From Rhizobium altiplani (GTDB taxonomy: Bacteria; Pseudomonadota; Alphaproteobacteria; Rhizobiales; Rhizobiaceae): a DNA stretch of 64,000 nt. Under the pieces are notes generated by a model that did not search any database, had not been told where the DNA came from, and saw only the letters and a program-made list of their open reading frames with translations. Of this stretch, positions 37,782 to 48,095 are shown in pieces. The DNA lies in NCBI RefSeq assembly GCF_001542405.1, contig NZ_LNCD01000042.1:124001-188000 (forward strand), read 5' to 3'. Numbering within the stretch: position 1 is the first letter of the stretch; each line of letters starts with the position of its first letter. A program made the translations under genes and the position numbers.

Positions 37782-40700
37782 TCAATCCGCGGCCGCCGCA
37801 GCCGGAGGTTTGCTGTCTGGGTCGACCCGATCGACACCAAAAAGCTTACGCTTGACCGCCTCCCTGACCGTTTGAACGTATATATAGAGGAGTGGGATTA
37901 TCAGGAGGCCGAGGACCGATCCGACCACCAGGCCGCCGAGAACCGTCGTGCCGATTGCCTGCCTGCTGCCTGCTCCCGCACCTGTAGCCACGACCAGCGG
38001 CACCACGCCAAGCACCGATGCCATCGCAGTCATCAGCACCGGCCTGAAGCGCTGTGACGTGCCATCGGTCGCCGCTTCCATGATGCTCAGCCCTTCCTCC
38101 CGGCGCTTCTTGGCGAACTCCACGATGAGAATCGCATTTTTGGCGGCCAGTCCGACCAGCAGCAGCAGGCCAATTTGGGCGTAGATGTTGAGGTCGATAC
38201 CACCAATCAGAAGGCTGCCCAACGCTCCCAGAACGGCCACCGTCACGGACAGCATCACTGCAAGCGGGACGCTCCAACTTTCATATTGGGCAACGAGGAA
38301 GAGGTAGGTGAAAAGGATCCCTGCAATCAGGATGATTGTTGTTTGGTTACCGGCCTGCTTCTCCTGAAGCGCCATGCCCGTCCATTCGTATCCGAAGCCG
38401 GGTGGCAGCTTTTGCGCAGCGAGTGTCTCCATGGCGTCGAGCGCGGCGCCTGTACTCGTTCCCGCGGCAGCCTGTCCGTTGATCGCCGCGGACGGGAAAA
38501 GATTGTAGCGGCTGATGGAGTTGGGTCCGTAGACGGTAGAAATGGAAAGCAGTCCCTGTAGCGGAATAAGGCTCCCCGACTGGCTTCGCACTCTCAGCCG
38601 TTGAATGTCCTCGATGCGGGTTCGAAAACTTGGTTCGTCCTGAAGGCGAACCTGGTATACGCGCGAAAAAATGTTGAAGTCGTCAACATATGACGATCCC
38701 AGGTGGGCTTGCAGCGTGTTGAAGATCGTGGCGGGCGAAACCCCGTAAAGCTCCGTGCGCTTCCTGTCGATATCGAGATAGACCTCGGGAACGTCGGCGG
38801 AAAAAGTACTGAAGACACTGGTCAATGTCTTCGTCTGGTTTGCTGCGATAATCAGGCCCCTCATGACTTCAGCGAGCTCCGCCTGGCTTTGTCCGGCCCG
38901 CGCCCGAAGTCGGAAGTCAAAACCCCCCGTCGTCCCGAGACCGGGAATTGCAGGCGGATTAAACGGCACGACCGAGGCGGTCGAAATCGCGGCAAACTCC
39001 GCGCGCAATCGGTCCATGAGAGCAAAGACGCTTTGATCGGCTCCCCGTTCATTCCAGGGCTTCAGCGCGGAAATGATCATTCCGGAATTGGAGCCGCCGC
39101 CACCAACCATGCTTGCGCCGGCAATTCCGATCGTATTTGCAACGCCCGGCGTGCGTTGAAGCACGGAACTGACGGCCGCAATTGTCTGCTGCGTGCGTTC
39201 GAGCGAAGCGGCGTTCGGCAATTGCACATTCATGAAGAGATAGCCCTGGTCTTCCGAAGGAACAAAGCCGGTCGGAAGGATGCGATAGAAACCGTATGTA
39301 CCGCCCACGATGACAGCAAAAACCAGCGCGCTGAGGGCAAGCTTGCGGGCAAAGAGATCGAGCAACCGCAGATAAAACCGCCGTGAAGCATCCAGTCCCT
39401 GGTTCACCTTGACAAAAAACCGCGAGCGGCTCTCGGGGGTGGGGCGGAGCATCAGAACGCAAATTGCCGGACTGAACGTCAGCGCGTTGATTGTCGAGAA
39501 AGTGATTGTGACCAGGATGGTGACCGCAAATTGCCGATAGAGCTCACCGGTTATTCCGGCGAGAAAGGCGACTGGCACGAAGAGGGCGGCCAGCACCAGT
39601 GTGGTGGCGACAATCGGGCCGGTGACCTGGTCCATTGTGCGCAGTGTCGCCTCGCGGACGTCGACGCCGGTTTCGCTCATGATGCGCTGGACGTTTTCCA
39701 CGACGATAATCGCGTCGTCGACGACCAGAGTGACGGCAAGTATCATGGCGAACAGCGTGATTGTATTCGCTGAATACCCCAGCACGTAAAGCACGGCAAA
39801 GCCGCCTATCAGCGAAACGGGAATCGTCAACGTGGGAATGATCGTTGCACGCCAGTCCTGCAGAAAAAGGAAGACGACCGCCACGACAAGCACAAAGGTG
39901 ATTGCCAGCGTAATGAAAATTTCCTCGATGGTTTGGCGAACGAAAGTGGTCGTGTCGAAAACGACCGTATATGCGACGTCGTCAGGAAACTGCTTCGACA
40001 ATGTTTGCAGTTCCGCAAGGACCGCGGCTGACACGGCGAGCGCATTTGCATCTGGAGATTGATAAACGACAACCGTGGCACTCGGTTGCCCGTTCAGGGT
40101 TGAGGCCGTGTCGTATGATTGCGCTCCGAGTTCCACCCGGGCGACGTCGCGAAGACGGACGATCGCTCCGTCTCTGTTGGTGCGGACGATTATGTTGCCG
40201 AACTCTGTTGCATCCGCAAGCCGTCCCTGGGCCTGAACCGTCAATTGCAATTGCTGGCCCGTCGGCGATGGAGGAGATCCTAGCTGGCCGGCGGATGCCT
40301 GCGCGTTCTGGCCCTGGATGGCGGCGGTCAAGTCGGATGCCGTCACCCCAAGCGCCTGCATCCGATCGGGGTTCATCCATACGCGCATGCTGTAGACGGG
40401 ACCAAATACGCTGGCTTCCCCGACGCCCGGCAGGCGTGCGATCGCATCTCGGATATTGATCGTCGCGTAGTTGCTGATGAAGACGTCGTCCTTGGTCCCC
40501 TTTGGGGAATAGACCGCAAAACCGAGAAGCATGCTCGAGGAACGACTTCTTACCGAGACGCCTGTTTGGGAGACCGCAGCAGGAAGGCGTGGTGTCGCCA
40601 TTGCGACGCGATTTTGTACGTTGACTTGGGCAATCGCCGGGTCTGTCCCTGCCGCAAATGTGACCGTCAGACTATAGCTGCCGTTGTTGGTGCTCGAAGA

Positions 40701-40943
40701 CGACATGTAGAGCATGTCCTCGACACCATTCACCTGATCTTCGATCAGTGCTCCCACACTGTCAGTCATGACACTGGCACTCGCGCCCGGATAACTTGCC
40801 GTCACCTGGACTTCGGGCGGGGTGATCTGCGGAAACTGCGCGACGGGTATCTGAAGGAGGGAGACGAGTCCTGCGATGATCATGACGATCGCAATAACCA
40901 TCGCGAACCTTGGCCGGGCAATGAACGGCGCGGATATATTCAT
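37782..40943 (-). CDS. RND multidrug efflux transporter (AcrB/HAE1 family)
   Basis: A 1053-residue inner-membrane proton antiporter with the standard 12-segment layout. The N-terminus [19 protein letters not shown] is typical. The proton-relay Asp pair is in [15 protein letters not shown] and the relay Lys in [17 protein letters not shown]. Periplasmic porter and docking regions are full length. It overlaps the upstream adaptor gene by 4 bp. No outer-membrane factor is adjacent, so it must borrow a TolC-like protein from elsewhere. Substrate cannot be inferred. Confidence 0.94.
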   Translation of the reverse strand: MNISAPFIARPRFAMVIAIVMIIAGLVSLLQIPVAQFPQITPPEVQVTASYPGASASVMTDSVGALIEDQVNGVEDMLYMSSSSTNNGSYSLTVTFAAGTDPAIAQVNVQNRVAMATPRLPAAVSQTGVSVRSRSSSMLLGFAVYSPKGTKDDVFISNYATINIRDAIARLPGVGEASVFGPVYSMRVWMNPDRMQALGVTASDLTAAIQGQNAQASAGQLGSPPSPTGQQLQLTVQAQGRLADATEFGNIIVRTNRDGAIVRLRDVARVELGAQSYDTASTLNGQPSATVVVYQSPDANALAVSAAVLAELQTLSKQFPDDVAYTVVFDTTTFVRQTIEEIFITLAITFVLVVAVVFLFLQDWRATIIPTLTIPVSLIGGFAVLYVLGYSANTITLFAMILAVTLVVDDAIIVVENVQRIMSETGVDVREATLRTMDQVTGPIVATTLVLAALFVPVAFLAGITGELYRQFAVTILVTITFSTINALTFSPAICVLMLRPTPESRSRFFVKVNQGLDASRRFYLRLLDLFARKLALSALVFAVIVGGTYGFYRILPTGFVPSEDQGYLFMNVQLPNAASLERTQQTIAAVSSVLQRTPGVANTIGIAGASMVGGGGSNSGMIISALKPWNERGADQSVFALMDRLRAEFAAISTASVVPFNPPAIPGLGTTGGFDFRLRARAGQSQAELAEVMRGLIIAANQTKTLTSVFSTFSADVPEVYLDIDRKRTELYGVSPATIFNTLQAHLGSSYVDDFNIFSRVYQVRLQDEPSFRTRIEDIQRLRVRSQSGSLIPLQGLLSISTVYGPNSISRYNLFPSAAINGQAAAGTSTGAALDAMETLAAQKLPPGFGYEWTGMALQEKQAGNQTTIILIAGILFTYLFLVAQYESWSVPLAVMLSVTVAVLGALGSLLIGGIDLNIYAQIGLLLLVGLAAKNAILIVEFAKKRREEGLSIMEAATDGTSQRFRPVLMTAMASVLGVVPLVVATGAGAGSRQAIGTTVLGGLVVGSVLGLLIIPLLYIYVQTVREAVKRKLFGVDRVDPDSKPPAAAAAD

Positions 40944-42112
40944 TGCGGCGTACCGGATGGTGATAGGACGGGAGTGGCAGAGGTCACGTTGTTGTCACCA
41001 GGAGATATCTGAGTGACGGTCACAGCCAAGCCCTCGGAGACATTCTGCAGGCCTTCGACGATCAGCTTCTCGCCGCCTTTCAAGCCGTCGTCCACCTCCC
41101 AGTTTGCACCCACTTGTTGGGAGACCTTTATGCGTCGAAGCGTGACCTCGTTCTTTTCATCGACGAGCAGGACAAACTTGCCCTCGCGATCCTGCTGGAC
41201 TGCTCCGAGCGGCACAACCGGGCGCAGCGTCTTTTCCCTTTCCGAAATTATCACCGTTACGAACTGGCCCGGGGTGAGCAGGAGCTCCGGATTGGGAAAC
41301 AGCGCTCGAATTGCCAGCGTTCCCGTTGATTCGTCGATCTCGTTTCCGAAAAACTCGATCTTGCCGGGTTCCTTGTACTGCTGACCGTTGGATAGTCGCA
41401 GGGTAGGCTCATACCGCTTTGCAAGATCGTCCTTGCTGGCACCTCCGGCAGCCGCACGCAGTTCAAGGATCGATCGGTCGCTGACAGAGAATACAACCCG
41501 GATCGGATCCAGCTCGACAATGCGAGCCAGTGTCACCGAACTGCCGCTGACGAAGCTGCCGACCGACAACTCGGCCGCCCCTATGCGCCCCTTGATCGGT
41601 GCGGTTATCCGGGTGTAGCTGAGATTAAGTTCGGCTTGGCCCACGCGCGCCTGCGCCGACATCACGGAAGCCTGAGAGGTTTCGACCGCGGCCTGGCTTT
41701 CTTCCAGTGTTGCACGCGATACGGTCTGTGTGGTCAGTGACTGATTTCTGGCAAGTCGACGCTGGGCGTCAGCGAGCGTCGCCTGCGCACTCGCAAGGGC
41801 AGCCTTGGCATCTGACAGGGATATTTCCAGGGATCGAGGATCGATAAGGAAAAGGTCCTGATCCTTTTGGACGACCTGGCCTTCGTCGAAAAGGCGTTTG
41901 TCCAGGAACCCTTCGATCCGCGATCGAATATCGACGGCATTAACCGCTTCCACGCGCGCGACGAATTCGTGCTTGGGCGAAACATCTTCCACCGGAACGC
42001 TGATAACGCCAACCGATGGGGCAGTCTGCGCCACTGCAGCTTGAGGCGCGGCCATCCAGGCTGCAAGCACGATCAACAGGCAGGCTGGCGGAACACGACA
42101 TGACAGTTTCAT
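40940..42112 (-). CDS. RND efflux periplasmic adaptor subunit (HlyD/AcrA family)
   Basis: 390 residues with a cleavable signal peptide ending near AAPQAAVAQ and no lipobox Cys. The lipoyl half-motifs flank a coiled-coil hairpin (about 100-165, rich in Ala/Gln/Leu: [20 protein letters not shown]). [18 protein letters not shown] is the classical adaptor motif. It links the RND pump to an outer-membrane channel. First gene of the two-gene unit. No TetR-type regulator adjoins it. Confidence 0.93.
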   Translation of the reverse strand: MKLSCRVPPACLLIVLAAWMAAPQAAVAQTAPSVGVISVPVEDVSPKHEFVARVEAVNAVDIRSRIEGFLDKRLFDEGQVVQKDQDLFLIDPRSLEISLSDAKAALASAQATLADAQRRLARNQSLTTQTVSRATLEESQAAVETSQASVMSAQARVGQAELNLSYTRITAPIKGRIGAAELSVGSFVSGSSVTLARIVELDPIRVVFSVSDRSILELRAAAGGASKDDLAKRYEPTLRLSNGQQYKEPGKIEFFGNEIDESTGTLAIRALFPNPELLLTPGQFVTVIISEREKTLRPVVPLGAVQQDREGKFVLLVDEKNEVTLRRIKVSQQVGANWEVDDGLKGGEKLIVEGLQNVSEGLAVTVTQISPGDNNVTSATPVLSPSGTPQ

Positions 42113-43213
42113 CGACCAGTCTCCAGCAGAACCGAGATGGCTTCTTCAACTCCAGGCACTTAAAAGTAGGTATCAGATCGACCGCAATTCACAAATGCTA
42201 CCGTTAGTCGCTGAAATCGGCAAGCCCCGGGGGCATCCAGGCGTGGAACGTTGATGACGAGCTGACGACGATGTCGTCGACAACAAGCCCTTCACGCATC
42301 CCGACTGGACCGATAAGCGGCCATGGGCCAAGGGCGACGGCAGTTTCGGCAATCCAACGGCATCCAGCAGCAGAGAAGGGTGCGGATCAGCGCACAGGAC
42401 AGGATGATCGCGAACAGGAGATGACAAGCCCCGGCATGCGGGCTCCGGCACGCGGGCTCCTGCACGCAGGCAGAGAGCCGTGCGAGGTTTCCTTCATTGA
42501 ACCAGAGCAGAAAGTGCTGCGATCCGGCTTTGCCGGCGGCATCGGCAAGCCTCCATCGGGCCGGTCCCTGTCTCGAATGCGTGGGAAGGACGGTGAAGAG
42601 CCTGGCCTGGGAGACAGCAGACCCTTCACCAAAGGCGTGGCCCGGAGGAAGGGCTCCGTGCGTGGCCATGGCTCAAACCTCTCAATCGCAAAAAGGTTCC
42701 GTCGGACGTGAAAAATTGTCAGCAGTCGACTGCACTCCCCGCCATAAAAGGGTTTCTTCAGCAGCCCGCTCCCCCGCGATTTCAGCCTTGACCTGCACCA
42801 TTAGCCTTCGGCTCATGTTGATCTGGTCGTCCCCGCTGTTCGGTTCCACAAGTAGGGCTGCCTGGCGCGGCATCGCTGGAGTATCGTGTGGGGAAAAGCA
42901 CCCACATGGTTGACGCTACTCACCGTTGCGGTCGATCAAATGACGTCATTAAAGGTTTGCCGAAACCAGCAACTTTCAATATCGCCTACATGTTTATGCA
43001 GCATAAAACTGTATTTATCGGCCGTGCTTTCGATAAATCGCGCAACAAAAGATGTCTTTTTATCCCTTGACTTAGTAATTTAAATTCCAAACTATAAGCA
43101 CGGTTCCAGCTTACTTCACTGATGTCCGGAGGCGATGTCGTATTACATCGGGACACATGCAGTAACTCCGAACTAAGCCTGGGAGGAAGTTTCGTCTTAA
43201 TCGAGGAACTTTC
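42113..43213. other. Long gap between the RND operon and the LuxR gene
   Basis: About 1.1 kb without a convincing gene. Frames on both strands (for example 42292-42669 minus) are Cys/Arg-rich and unlike known proteins. The right half from about 42920 becomes AT-rich, which fits a promoter or horizontally acquired boundary before the LuxR gene. It holds a short tandem repeat listed separately. A decayed gene or intergenic repeat element cannot be excluded. Confidence 0.5.
42431..42472. repeat. Three tandem copies of a 14-bp unit
   Basis: CCGGCATGCGGGCT (42431-42444), CCGGCACGCGGGCT (42445-42458) and CCTGCACGCAGGCA (42459-42472) are consecutive. Each copy contains a partly palindromic core (GCATGC, GCACGC with flanking GC arms), so the block may fold or bind protein. 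It lies in the gene-free stretch after the efflux operon. Confidence 0.75.
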
Positions 43214-43912
43214 ATGGCACCGATTAAGAGCCGGGTTTCGGCTATTTGCGCATCTCCGGGACTGCCCGACGTCATAGGTTCAAGTTTGTTAGGAGATTCC
43301 TCGATGTGTTTCGTTGACACGAAACGCAAGGAGGAATCATTGGTCGATTTCATCGGTCGAACCCTCCCCACTGTTGTCATCTGCGAAGTGGCAAATGACG
43401 CTGACCTTGCAGTCGGCAGGGCCGTGCGTCGGCTGTCAAATGCCGAGCGGGATAGCTCGTTCAAGGTCATCTACGCGGTGGATCCCCTGATCGCGCGCCG
43501 GATCGACGAAATCTACGTCGATGGCATGCTGAACATCGTCTTCACCACCGACGACGATCAGCAGATCTATAAGGCGATATCGCTTGTTGCGCAGGGTGGC
43601 CACTACATCAGCGCGGCTGTCTTCAACAGCTTGTCGGCGCTCGATATTCGCAGTTTTCATTCCCTGATCAATAGCGCACCCGAGAGGATCGAGCGTCTTT
43701 CCGAGGGCAATCTCAGCGCCAGAGAGGAAATCGTGCTGAAGCTTTTTGCATACGGATTCAGCACGAAGGAAATTGCCGCCGAAATCCATGTGAGCACCAA
43801 AACAGTCGAGACATACAAGGCACGCGGAGCCGACAAGCTCAGCCTTTCCAGCCGGGCATCCATAGTAAAATATGGCGCATCGAGAGGCTGGTTCGACATA
43901 TACAATACTTAA
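43214..43912 (+). CDS. LuxR/FixJ-type transcriptional regulator preceding the exopolysaccharide operon
   Basis: 232 residues. The C-terminal helix-turn-helix (about 165-230) has LSAREEIVLKLFAYGFSTKE and IHVSTKTVETYKARGADKL, the LuxR/NarL pattern. The N-terminal part resembles a receiver domain that has lost the usual acidic pocket and Lys (VFTTDDDQQIYKAI where receivers have a Lys), so phosphorylation control is doubtful. The start 43214 has GAGGA seven nt upstream; ATG 43304 is an alternative. It lies 247 bp before algD in the same direction and is the obvious candidate controller of the cluster. Confidence 0.85.
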   Translation: MAPIKSRVSAICASPGLPDVIGSSLLGDSSMCFVDTKRKEESLVDFIGRTLPTVVICEVANDADLAVGRAVRRLSNAERDSSFKVIYAVDPLIARRIDEIYVDGMLNIVFTTDDDQQIYKAISLVAQGGHYISAAVFNSLSALDIRSFHSLINSAPERIERLSEGNLSAREEIVLKLFAYGFSTKEIAAEIHVSTKTVETYKARGADKLSLSSRASIVKYGASRGWFDIYNT

Positions 43913-44159
43913 ATCGCGCGCGTAATTAGAACGTACTATAGATTCTTCCGTCTATTCTACGGATCAATACAATTGTGCCTAAATATAAAATCGCCTTTTC
44001 GCATTTTCCCTACATTTATTCTGTTTTTCCCGACTTCATTTCTTCTGTCGCGGGCATAACATTCTCCTGCGCCTGACGAGACTCGAGACTTGCCTAAAAA
44101 GCAGACGCTGCCGGATTCCGCAGCGAGAGTTTCTAGTAATCGTAAAACGGGGACATGAC
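43913..44159 (+). promoter_or_regulatory. AT-rich leader of the alginate-type operon
   Basis: The 247 bp before algD are clearly more AT-rich than the genes and contain no frame. Near the end, CGCTGC-CGGATTCC-GCAGCG (44106-44125) forms a hairpin 35 bp before the start codon. It has no T-run, so it might be a binding site or affect translation. No confident -35/-10 pair was identified. Confidence 0.45.
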
Positions 44160-45479
44160 ATGTCGAGAATAAGCATTATTGGCATCGGATATGTCGGTGC
44201 CGTTTCGGCTGCCTGTCTCGCGGAGGACGGTCACACTGTTGTCGCGGTTGACACCGATCCCTCGAAAGTGGCCAAACTCAATGCGGGTGAGCCGCCAATT
44301 GTCGAAGCTGGACTGGCGACGCTGCTGGCCCGAAACGTTAACCGTGGACGGCTCTCGGCCACGACCGATGTTTGCGCGGCAGTGGCCAATACTGACATAA
44401 CTTTCATCTGTGTGGGCACACCCAGCGCCGCCGAGGGCTCCGTTGAGCTCAACTATGTCAAGCAGGCGTGCAGCGATGTTGCCGGTGCCTTGCGCACAAA
44501 GAACTCATTCCACTCCGTTGTCCTGCGGTCCACGATTGTCCCAGGGACAATGGAAGAGACCTGCATACCGATCCTCGAGATGGTTTCGGGCCTGACGGCA
44601 GGAAGGGATTTCGGGGTTGGCTATTATCCTGAATTCCTCCGTGAAGGTACTGCCATAGATGACAACTACAATCCGGGCCTTATCGTTTTTGCCGCCCTCG
44701 ACTCCAGGACTGAAAACGTCCTGCGCGACCTGAACGCTAGGCTTTCCTGTGCATGCAGCGTCGTGCCGCTGTCGACCGCGGAAATGATCAAATATACGAG
44801 CAATTCGTGGCGCGCGGCCAAGATCACTTTCGCAAACGAAATCGGCAATATCGCCAAGAGCTGTGGGATCGACGGCCAGTTGGTCATGAAGGTTCTCTGC
44901 TCCGACGACAAGGTGAGCATGTCGCCCTATTTCATGCGACCGGGGTTTGCTTTTGGCGGTTCCTGCCTGCCAAAGGATGTGCGCGCGCTGCGTCATGTCG
45001 CGCATAAAGGCGGTGTTGCGACGCCAATGCTGGATTCGGTCCTTGAGGCAAACACTCGCCAAATCGAAAGAGCCGAGAATCTCGTCCACAACAGCGGTGG
45101 CAGATCCGTCGGAATGGTCGGAATAAGCTTCAAGGCAGGGACGGACGATCTGCGGGAGAGCCCGCTTGCCGAGCTCGCATCACGACTGATTTCCAAGGGC
45201 TTCGGCCTAAAGGTCTACGACCCGAGCGTCCGTGTTGCCTATCAGAGCGAGCTTGGTGGATCCGGGCGCGGCGACGGCAAGGTTCCCGACCTTAAGGAAC
45301 GACTGGTTGCCAGGATCGAAGAACTGATCGACGAAGCCGACGTCCTTTTGGTCGGCAATCGCTATGAAGAGACGATCGAGCCATTGGCAAGAGCTGCTGT
45401 GGCCAAAAGTCTTGTCGACCTCACGCGCCTCAGGCCGGATTTGCGCTCTGGCGGCTTCTACGAGGGTATTTGCTGGTAG
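44160..45479 (+). CDS. algD: GDP-mannose 6-dehydrogenase
   Basis: A 439-residue nucleotide-sugar dehydrogenase. The NAD motif is IIGIGYVGAVSAACLAEDGH and the catalytic Cys269 lies in FGGSCLPKDVRAL, in register with Cys268 of Pseudomonas AlgD. It oxidises GDP-mannose twice to GDP-mannuronic acid, the polymer precursor, in the cytoplasm. AlgD rather than UDP-glucose dehydrogenase is favoured by the neighbours alg8, alg44 and a mannose-1-phosphate guanylyltransferase. First structural gene of the operon; alg8 follows after 11 bp. Confidence 0.92.
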   Translation: MSRISIIGIGYVGAVSAACLAEDGHTVVAVDTDPSKVAKLNAGEPPIVEAGLATLLARNVNRGRLSATTDVCAAVANTDITFICVGTPSAAEGSVELNYVKQACSDVAGALRTKNSFHSVVLRSTIVPGTMEETCIPILEMVSGLTAGRDFGVGYYPEFLREGTAIDDNYNPGLIVFAALDSRTENVLRDLNARLSCACSVVPLSTAEMIKYTSNSWRAAKITFANEIGNIAKSCGIDGQLVMKVLCSDDKVSMSPYFMRPGFAFGGSCLPKDVRALRHVAHKGGVATPMLDSVLEANTRQIERAENLVHNSGGRSVGMVGISFKAGTDDLRESPLAELASRLISKGFGLKVYDPSVRVAYQSELGGSGRGDGKVPDLKERLVARIEELIDEADVLLVGNRYEETIEPLARAAVAKSLVDLTRLRPDLRSGGFYEGICW

Positions 45480-45490
45480 GAGAGACCCGT

Positions 45491-46960
45491 ATGCCTGTGC
45501 TTGGTCACATCCTCTACATGCTAGTGTTCGTGAGTATCGCGATTGCCGTACCGACCCACCGGCTCGCGGAGAATGCCGGCCTGGCGCTGACAATCGGCAC
45601 ACTGGGTATCTGGCGCTATGGCTGGGGTGCTGTGAATTTCGCAAGGGCGAAGCTCTTCATTCACTTCGCGCATCCGGCCCGACGAGCAGCTGCAGTCAAG
45701 GAATACGAGGCAAGAAACCGACCGGCTCACGCCTTCTTTGTCGTCACGACCTACAAGGTTGATGTCGCGGTGACAGTGCGTGTCTACCGTGCGATTTTTC
45801 GGGCTGCAGCCGCATCCCGGGGCGGCGCCACTGTCGTTGCCTCTGTCGTGGACGTCGCTGACGAGCGTTTGGTTCGGCGAATCTTTTCGTTGATGCCACA
45901 AAACGCGAGAGGCGTTCATCTGATCGTTGATCGGATACCGGCGACCGGCAAGCGCGATGCCTTAGCTGCTTCCTTGCGTATCCTTTCGAGGCAATGCCCC
46001 ACATACGATGACATTGTGGTCTTCGTCGACGGTGACAGCTGCCCACCGGAAGATGTTGTGGAGGCATGCGCGCCCTTCTTCGTTGATCACCGCCTGGGCG
46101 CTGTTACGACCGACGAAGATTGTGAAATCAGCGATTCAAGGCTCTTTCGCGACTGGTTCAATCTGCGCTTCACGCAGCGCCATATGATGATGTCTTCGAT
46201 GGGGCTATCAAGGCGCGTTCTGACCCTGACCGGACGCCTGTCGATATTCCGTGCGTCTCTCGCCTGCAATGCCGATTTTATCGAGAGCATTCAGTTCGAT
46301 TCGCTTGAGCACTGGCGTCTTGGCAAGGTTCCCTTTGTCACGGGTGACGACAAGTCGACGTGGTTCTGGCTGTTGAAGAACGGCTATGAAATGGCCTACC
46401 TGCCCGACGTTCGCTCTGTTTCGATGGAAAGCCAGCCGAAGCCGGGGTTTGTGGGTTCCGCTGTGGCATTGATGCTGCGCTGGTTTGGCAACATGCTGCG
46501 AACCAATGGCCGAGCATTGGCTCTTGGGCCAAGACGCATCGGCTTGTTCACCTGGTGGTCGCTTCTGGACCAGCGCATCTCCATGTGGACGACCCTCTTC
46601 GGCCCGGTAGCGGTGCTCATGTCGACACTCTTCGTCAGTCCGCTCGTCCTGCCGATCTATGTCGCGTGGGTCATGTTCACGCGGTACATAAACTGCTGCC
46701 TGCTGGCGACATTCCGACCGTCCTTCCCGATATCCTATCCGTTTCTTCTCTATTTCAGCCAGATCTGTGGGGCGCTCGTCAAAAGCTTCGTGTTTTTTCG
46801 TCTCGATCGACAGAGATGGACACGTCAAACGGCCGAAGCCTCACACCGCATTCCATCCGCCTCCGAGCGCCTTCGCGGGCTCTCGTCGACCTACGTGCAC
46901 ATCCTCGCAAGCGGGTGGCTGTTGTTCGCTGCCTTTATGATTTCAAGCGCCAAGATCTGA
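45491..46960 (+). CDS. alg8: Alg8-like glycosyltransferase (mannuronan polymerase)
   Basis: A 489-residue membrane GT2 enzyme, close to the usual length of Alg8 (about 494). Two N-terminal membrane segments, a cytoplasmic GT domain (about 90-340) and C-terminal membrane segments are seen. The catalytic acidic motifs are VDGDSCPPED and TTDEDCE. TLTGRLSIFR and VTGDDKSTWFWLL are the Alg8-type acceptor and product motifs. With Alg44 it forms the inner-membrane polymerase that makes mannuronan from GDP-mannuronate. ATG 45491 (MPVLGHILYML) has GGAGAG upstream. Confidence 0.93.
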   Translation: MPVLGHILYMLVFVSIAIAVPTHRLAENAGLALTIGTLGIWRYGWGAVNFARAKLFIHFAHPARRAAAVKEYEARNRPAHAFFVVTTYKVDVAVTVRVYRAIFRAAAASRGGATVVASVVDVADERLVRRIFSLMPQNARGVHLIVDRIPATGKRDALAASLRILSRQCPTYDDIVVFVDGDSCPPEDVVEACAPFFVDHRLGAVTTDEDCEISDSRLFRDWFNLRFTQRHMMMSSMGLSRRVLTLTGRLSIFRASLACNADFIESIQFDSLEHWRLGKVPFVTGDDKSTWFWLLKNGYEMAYLPDVRSVSMESQPKPGFVGSAVALMLRWFGNMLRTNGRALALGPRRIGLFTWWSLLDQRISMWTTLFGPVAVLMSTLFVSPLVLPIYVAWVMFTRYINCCLLATFRPSFPISYPFLLYFSQICGALVKSFVFFRLDRQRWTRQTAEASHRIPSASERLRGLSSTYVHILASGWLLFAAFMISSAKI

Positions 46961-46973
46961 TTTGGAGTTTCTC

Positions 46974-48095
46974 ATGACGACATTTGATCAACGTGAACAC
47001 ACTGATAGCCCGCCGCCAACAGACGCGGAACGCGACAGCTTGCTCGATTTTGCCGATGGCAACGAACATCCGCGCGTCAAACTGCCCTTCTCGGTGACCA
47101 TCGACGGGCGATCATATGAGGGATCCGCTCTGTCCATGGTCGCGGCCCGCGTGACTGGAATCGTCGGAGCAAATTGGCCGGGCGCCCACAAATTGGCGAT
47201 CTTACGCTTCAATTTTGGGAGCTTCTGGATGTCTCTTCCAATCGACGTGACGGTTTCTGCTGCTGACAGCAAGACCGGAGCAGTTACGCTTCGCTATCGC
47301 GATCCGACCGGCCAACATATGCCGCAACTGCGTTACATCCTGAATTCCTGGCTTGCTGGCGACCACGTCGACGTTAATGGGATGCTGGTGGCCGAAAGCA
47401 GTCTGCCGAAAGGCAAAAATACCGCACACAAGGTCGCCCAGTCTGGCTCATCGCGCCTTTCGAAATTGCTCGGCACATGCGTCGTCGCAGCCGCGTCGGC
47501 CGCGCTATTTGTCTTTGCAGCATCGGTGCTCAGTGACCGACTTTTCGTGACGGACGTCGAGGCGCCGGCCATCGCTTACAGGCAGGGTTCGACGATGACC
47601 GCAACAACGGGCGGTCAGCTTGATTTTATCGACACTCATGCCGCAGTCGGCAAGCCCGCATATTCGATCCTTGCGTCAACCGGCGTTGCGGTAACGGCTA
47701 CGATGCCTTGCGACTGCGATGTTGAGACAGCCGGCCTTGCGAAGGGTGGGACCGTGATTGCCGGTCAGCCGGTTCTCTTCGTCAGCGAGCCGGGAGCGCC
47801 GATGATCGTTCGTACGGCCTTCACGGGCTCCGACTTCCGCCATGTTGCGAACGGCGCGAAAGTGACGATTGGAACCGCCGATGGCGGCTCCGTTCCTGCG
47901 AAGGTCGAAGTTGATCGCGAAGCCATTGGCGATGGCCAATCGGCATCGGTAGCTCTGGTTCCACTGCAACCCGTGTCCGGACTGCAGCCAGGATCACCTG
48001 TTGCCGTCCGTCTAGACGCTACCCCGCAATGGCTGCGAACCATTCGCAGCGGCATCTCGTTTGCGGCCGAGCAAACCGTAGGAGGTGCACAATGA
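46974..48095 (+). CDS. alg44: Alg44-like PilZ/HlyD co-polymerase
   Basis: 373 residues: an N-terminal PilZ domain (about 25-135), one membrane segment (about 160-185) and a periplasmic HlyD-like domain with the Alg44 feature ATMPCDCDVETAGL. In Pseudomonas c-di-GMP binding here switches Alg8 on via RxxxR and D/NxSxxG. In this protein the equivalent positions read NEHPR (Asn30 for the first Arg, Arg34 kept) and ALSMVA (Ala52 for Asp, Ser54 kept, Ala57 for Gly). The c-di-GMP site is therefore degenerate. ATG 46974 follows GGAG. The stop overlaps algA by 4 bp. Confidence 0.88.
   Translation: MTTFDQREHTDSPPPTDAERDSLLDFADGNEHPRVKLPFSVTIDGRSYEGSALSMVAARVTGIVGANWPGAHKLAILRFNFGSFWMSLPIDVTVSAADSKTGAVTLRYRDPTGQHMPQLRYILNSWLAGDHVDVNGMLVAESSLPKGKNTAHKVAQSGSSRLSKLLGTCVVAAASAALFVFAASVLSDRLFVTDVEAPAIAYRQGSTMTATTGGQLDFIDTHAAVGKPAYSILASTGVAVTATMPCDCDVETAGLAKGGTVIAGQPVLFVSEPGAPMIVRTAFTGSDFRHVANGAKVTIGTADGGSVPAKVEVDREAIGDGQSASVALVPLQPVSGLQPGSPVAVRLDATPQWLRTIRSGISFAAEQTVGGAQ

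Noticed and set aside
42292..42669. 125-codon minus-strand frame in the gap after the efflux operon
   Set aside because: Cys/Arg-rich, no ribosome site, no known family; could be a decayed element but cannot be supported as a gene.
44160..45479. Reading the first gene as UDP-glucose 6-dehydrogenase
   Set aside because: The catalytic motif is shared by both families, but the neighbours alg8, alg44 and a GDP-mannose-forming enzyme favour GDP-mannose dehydrogenase.
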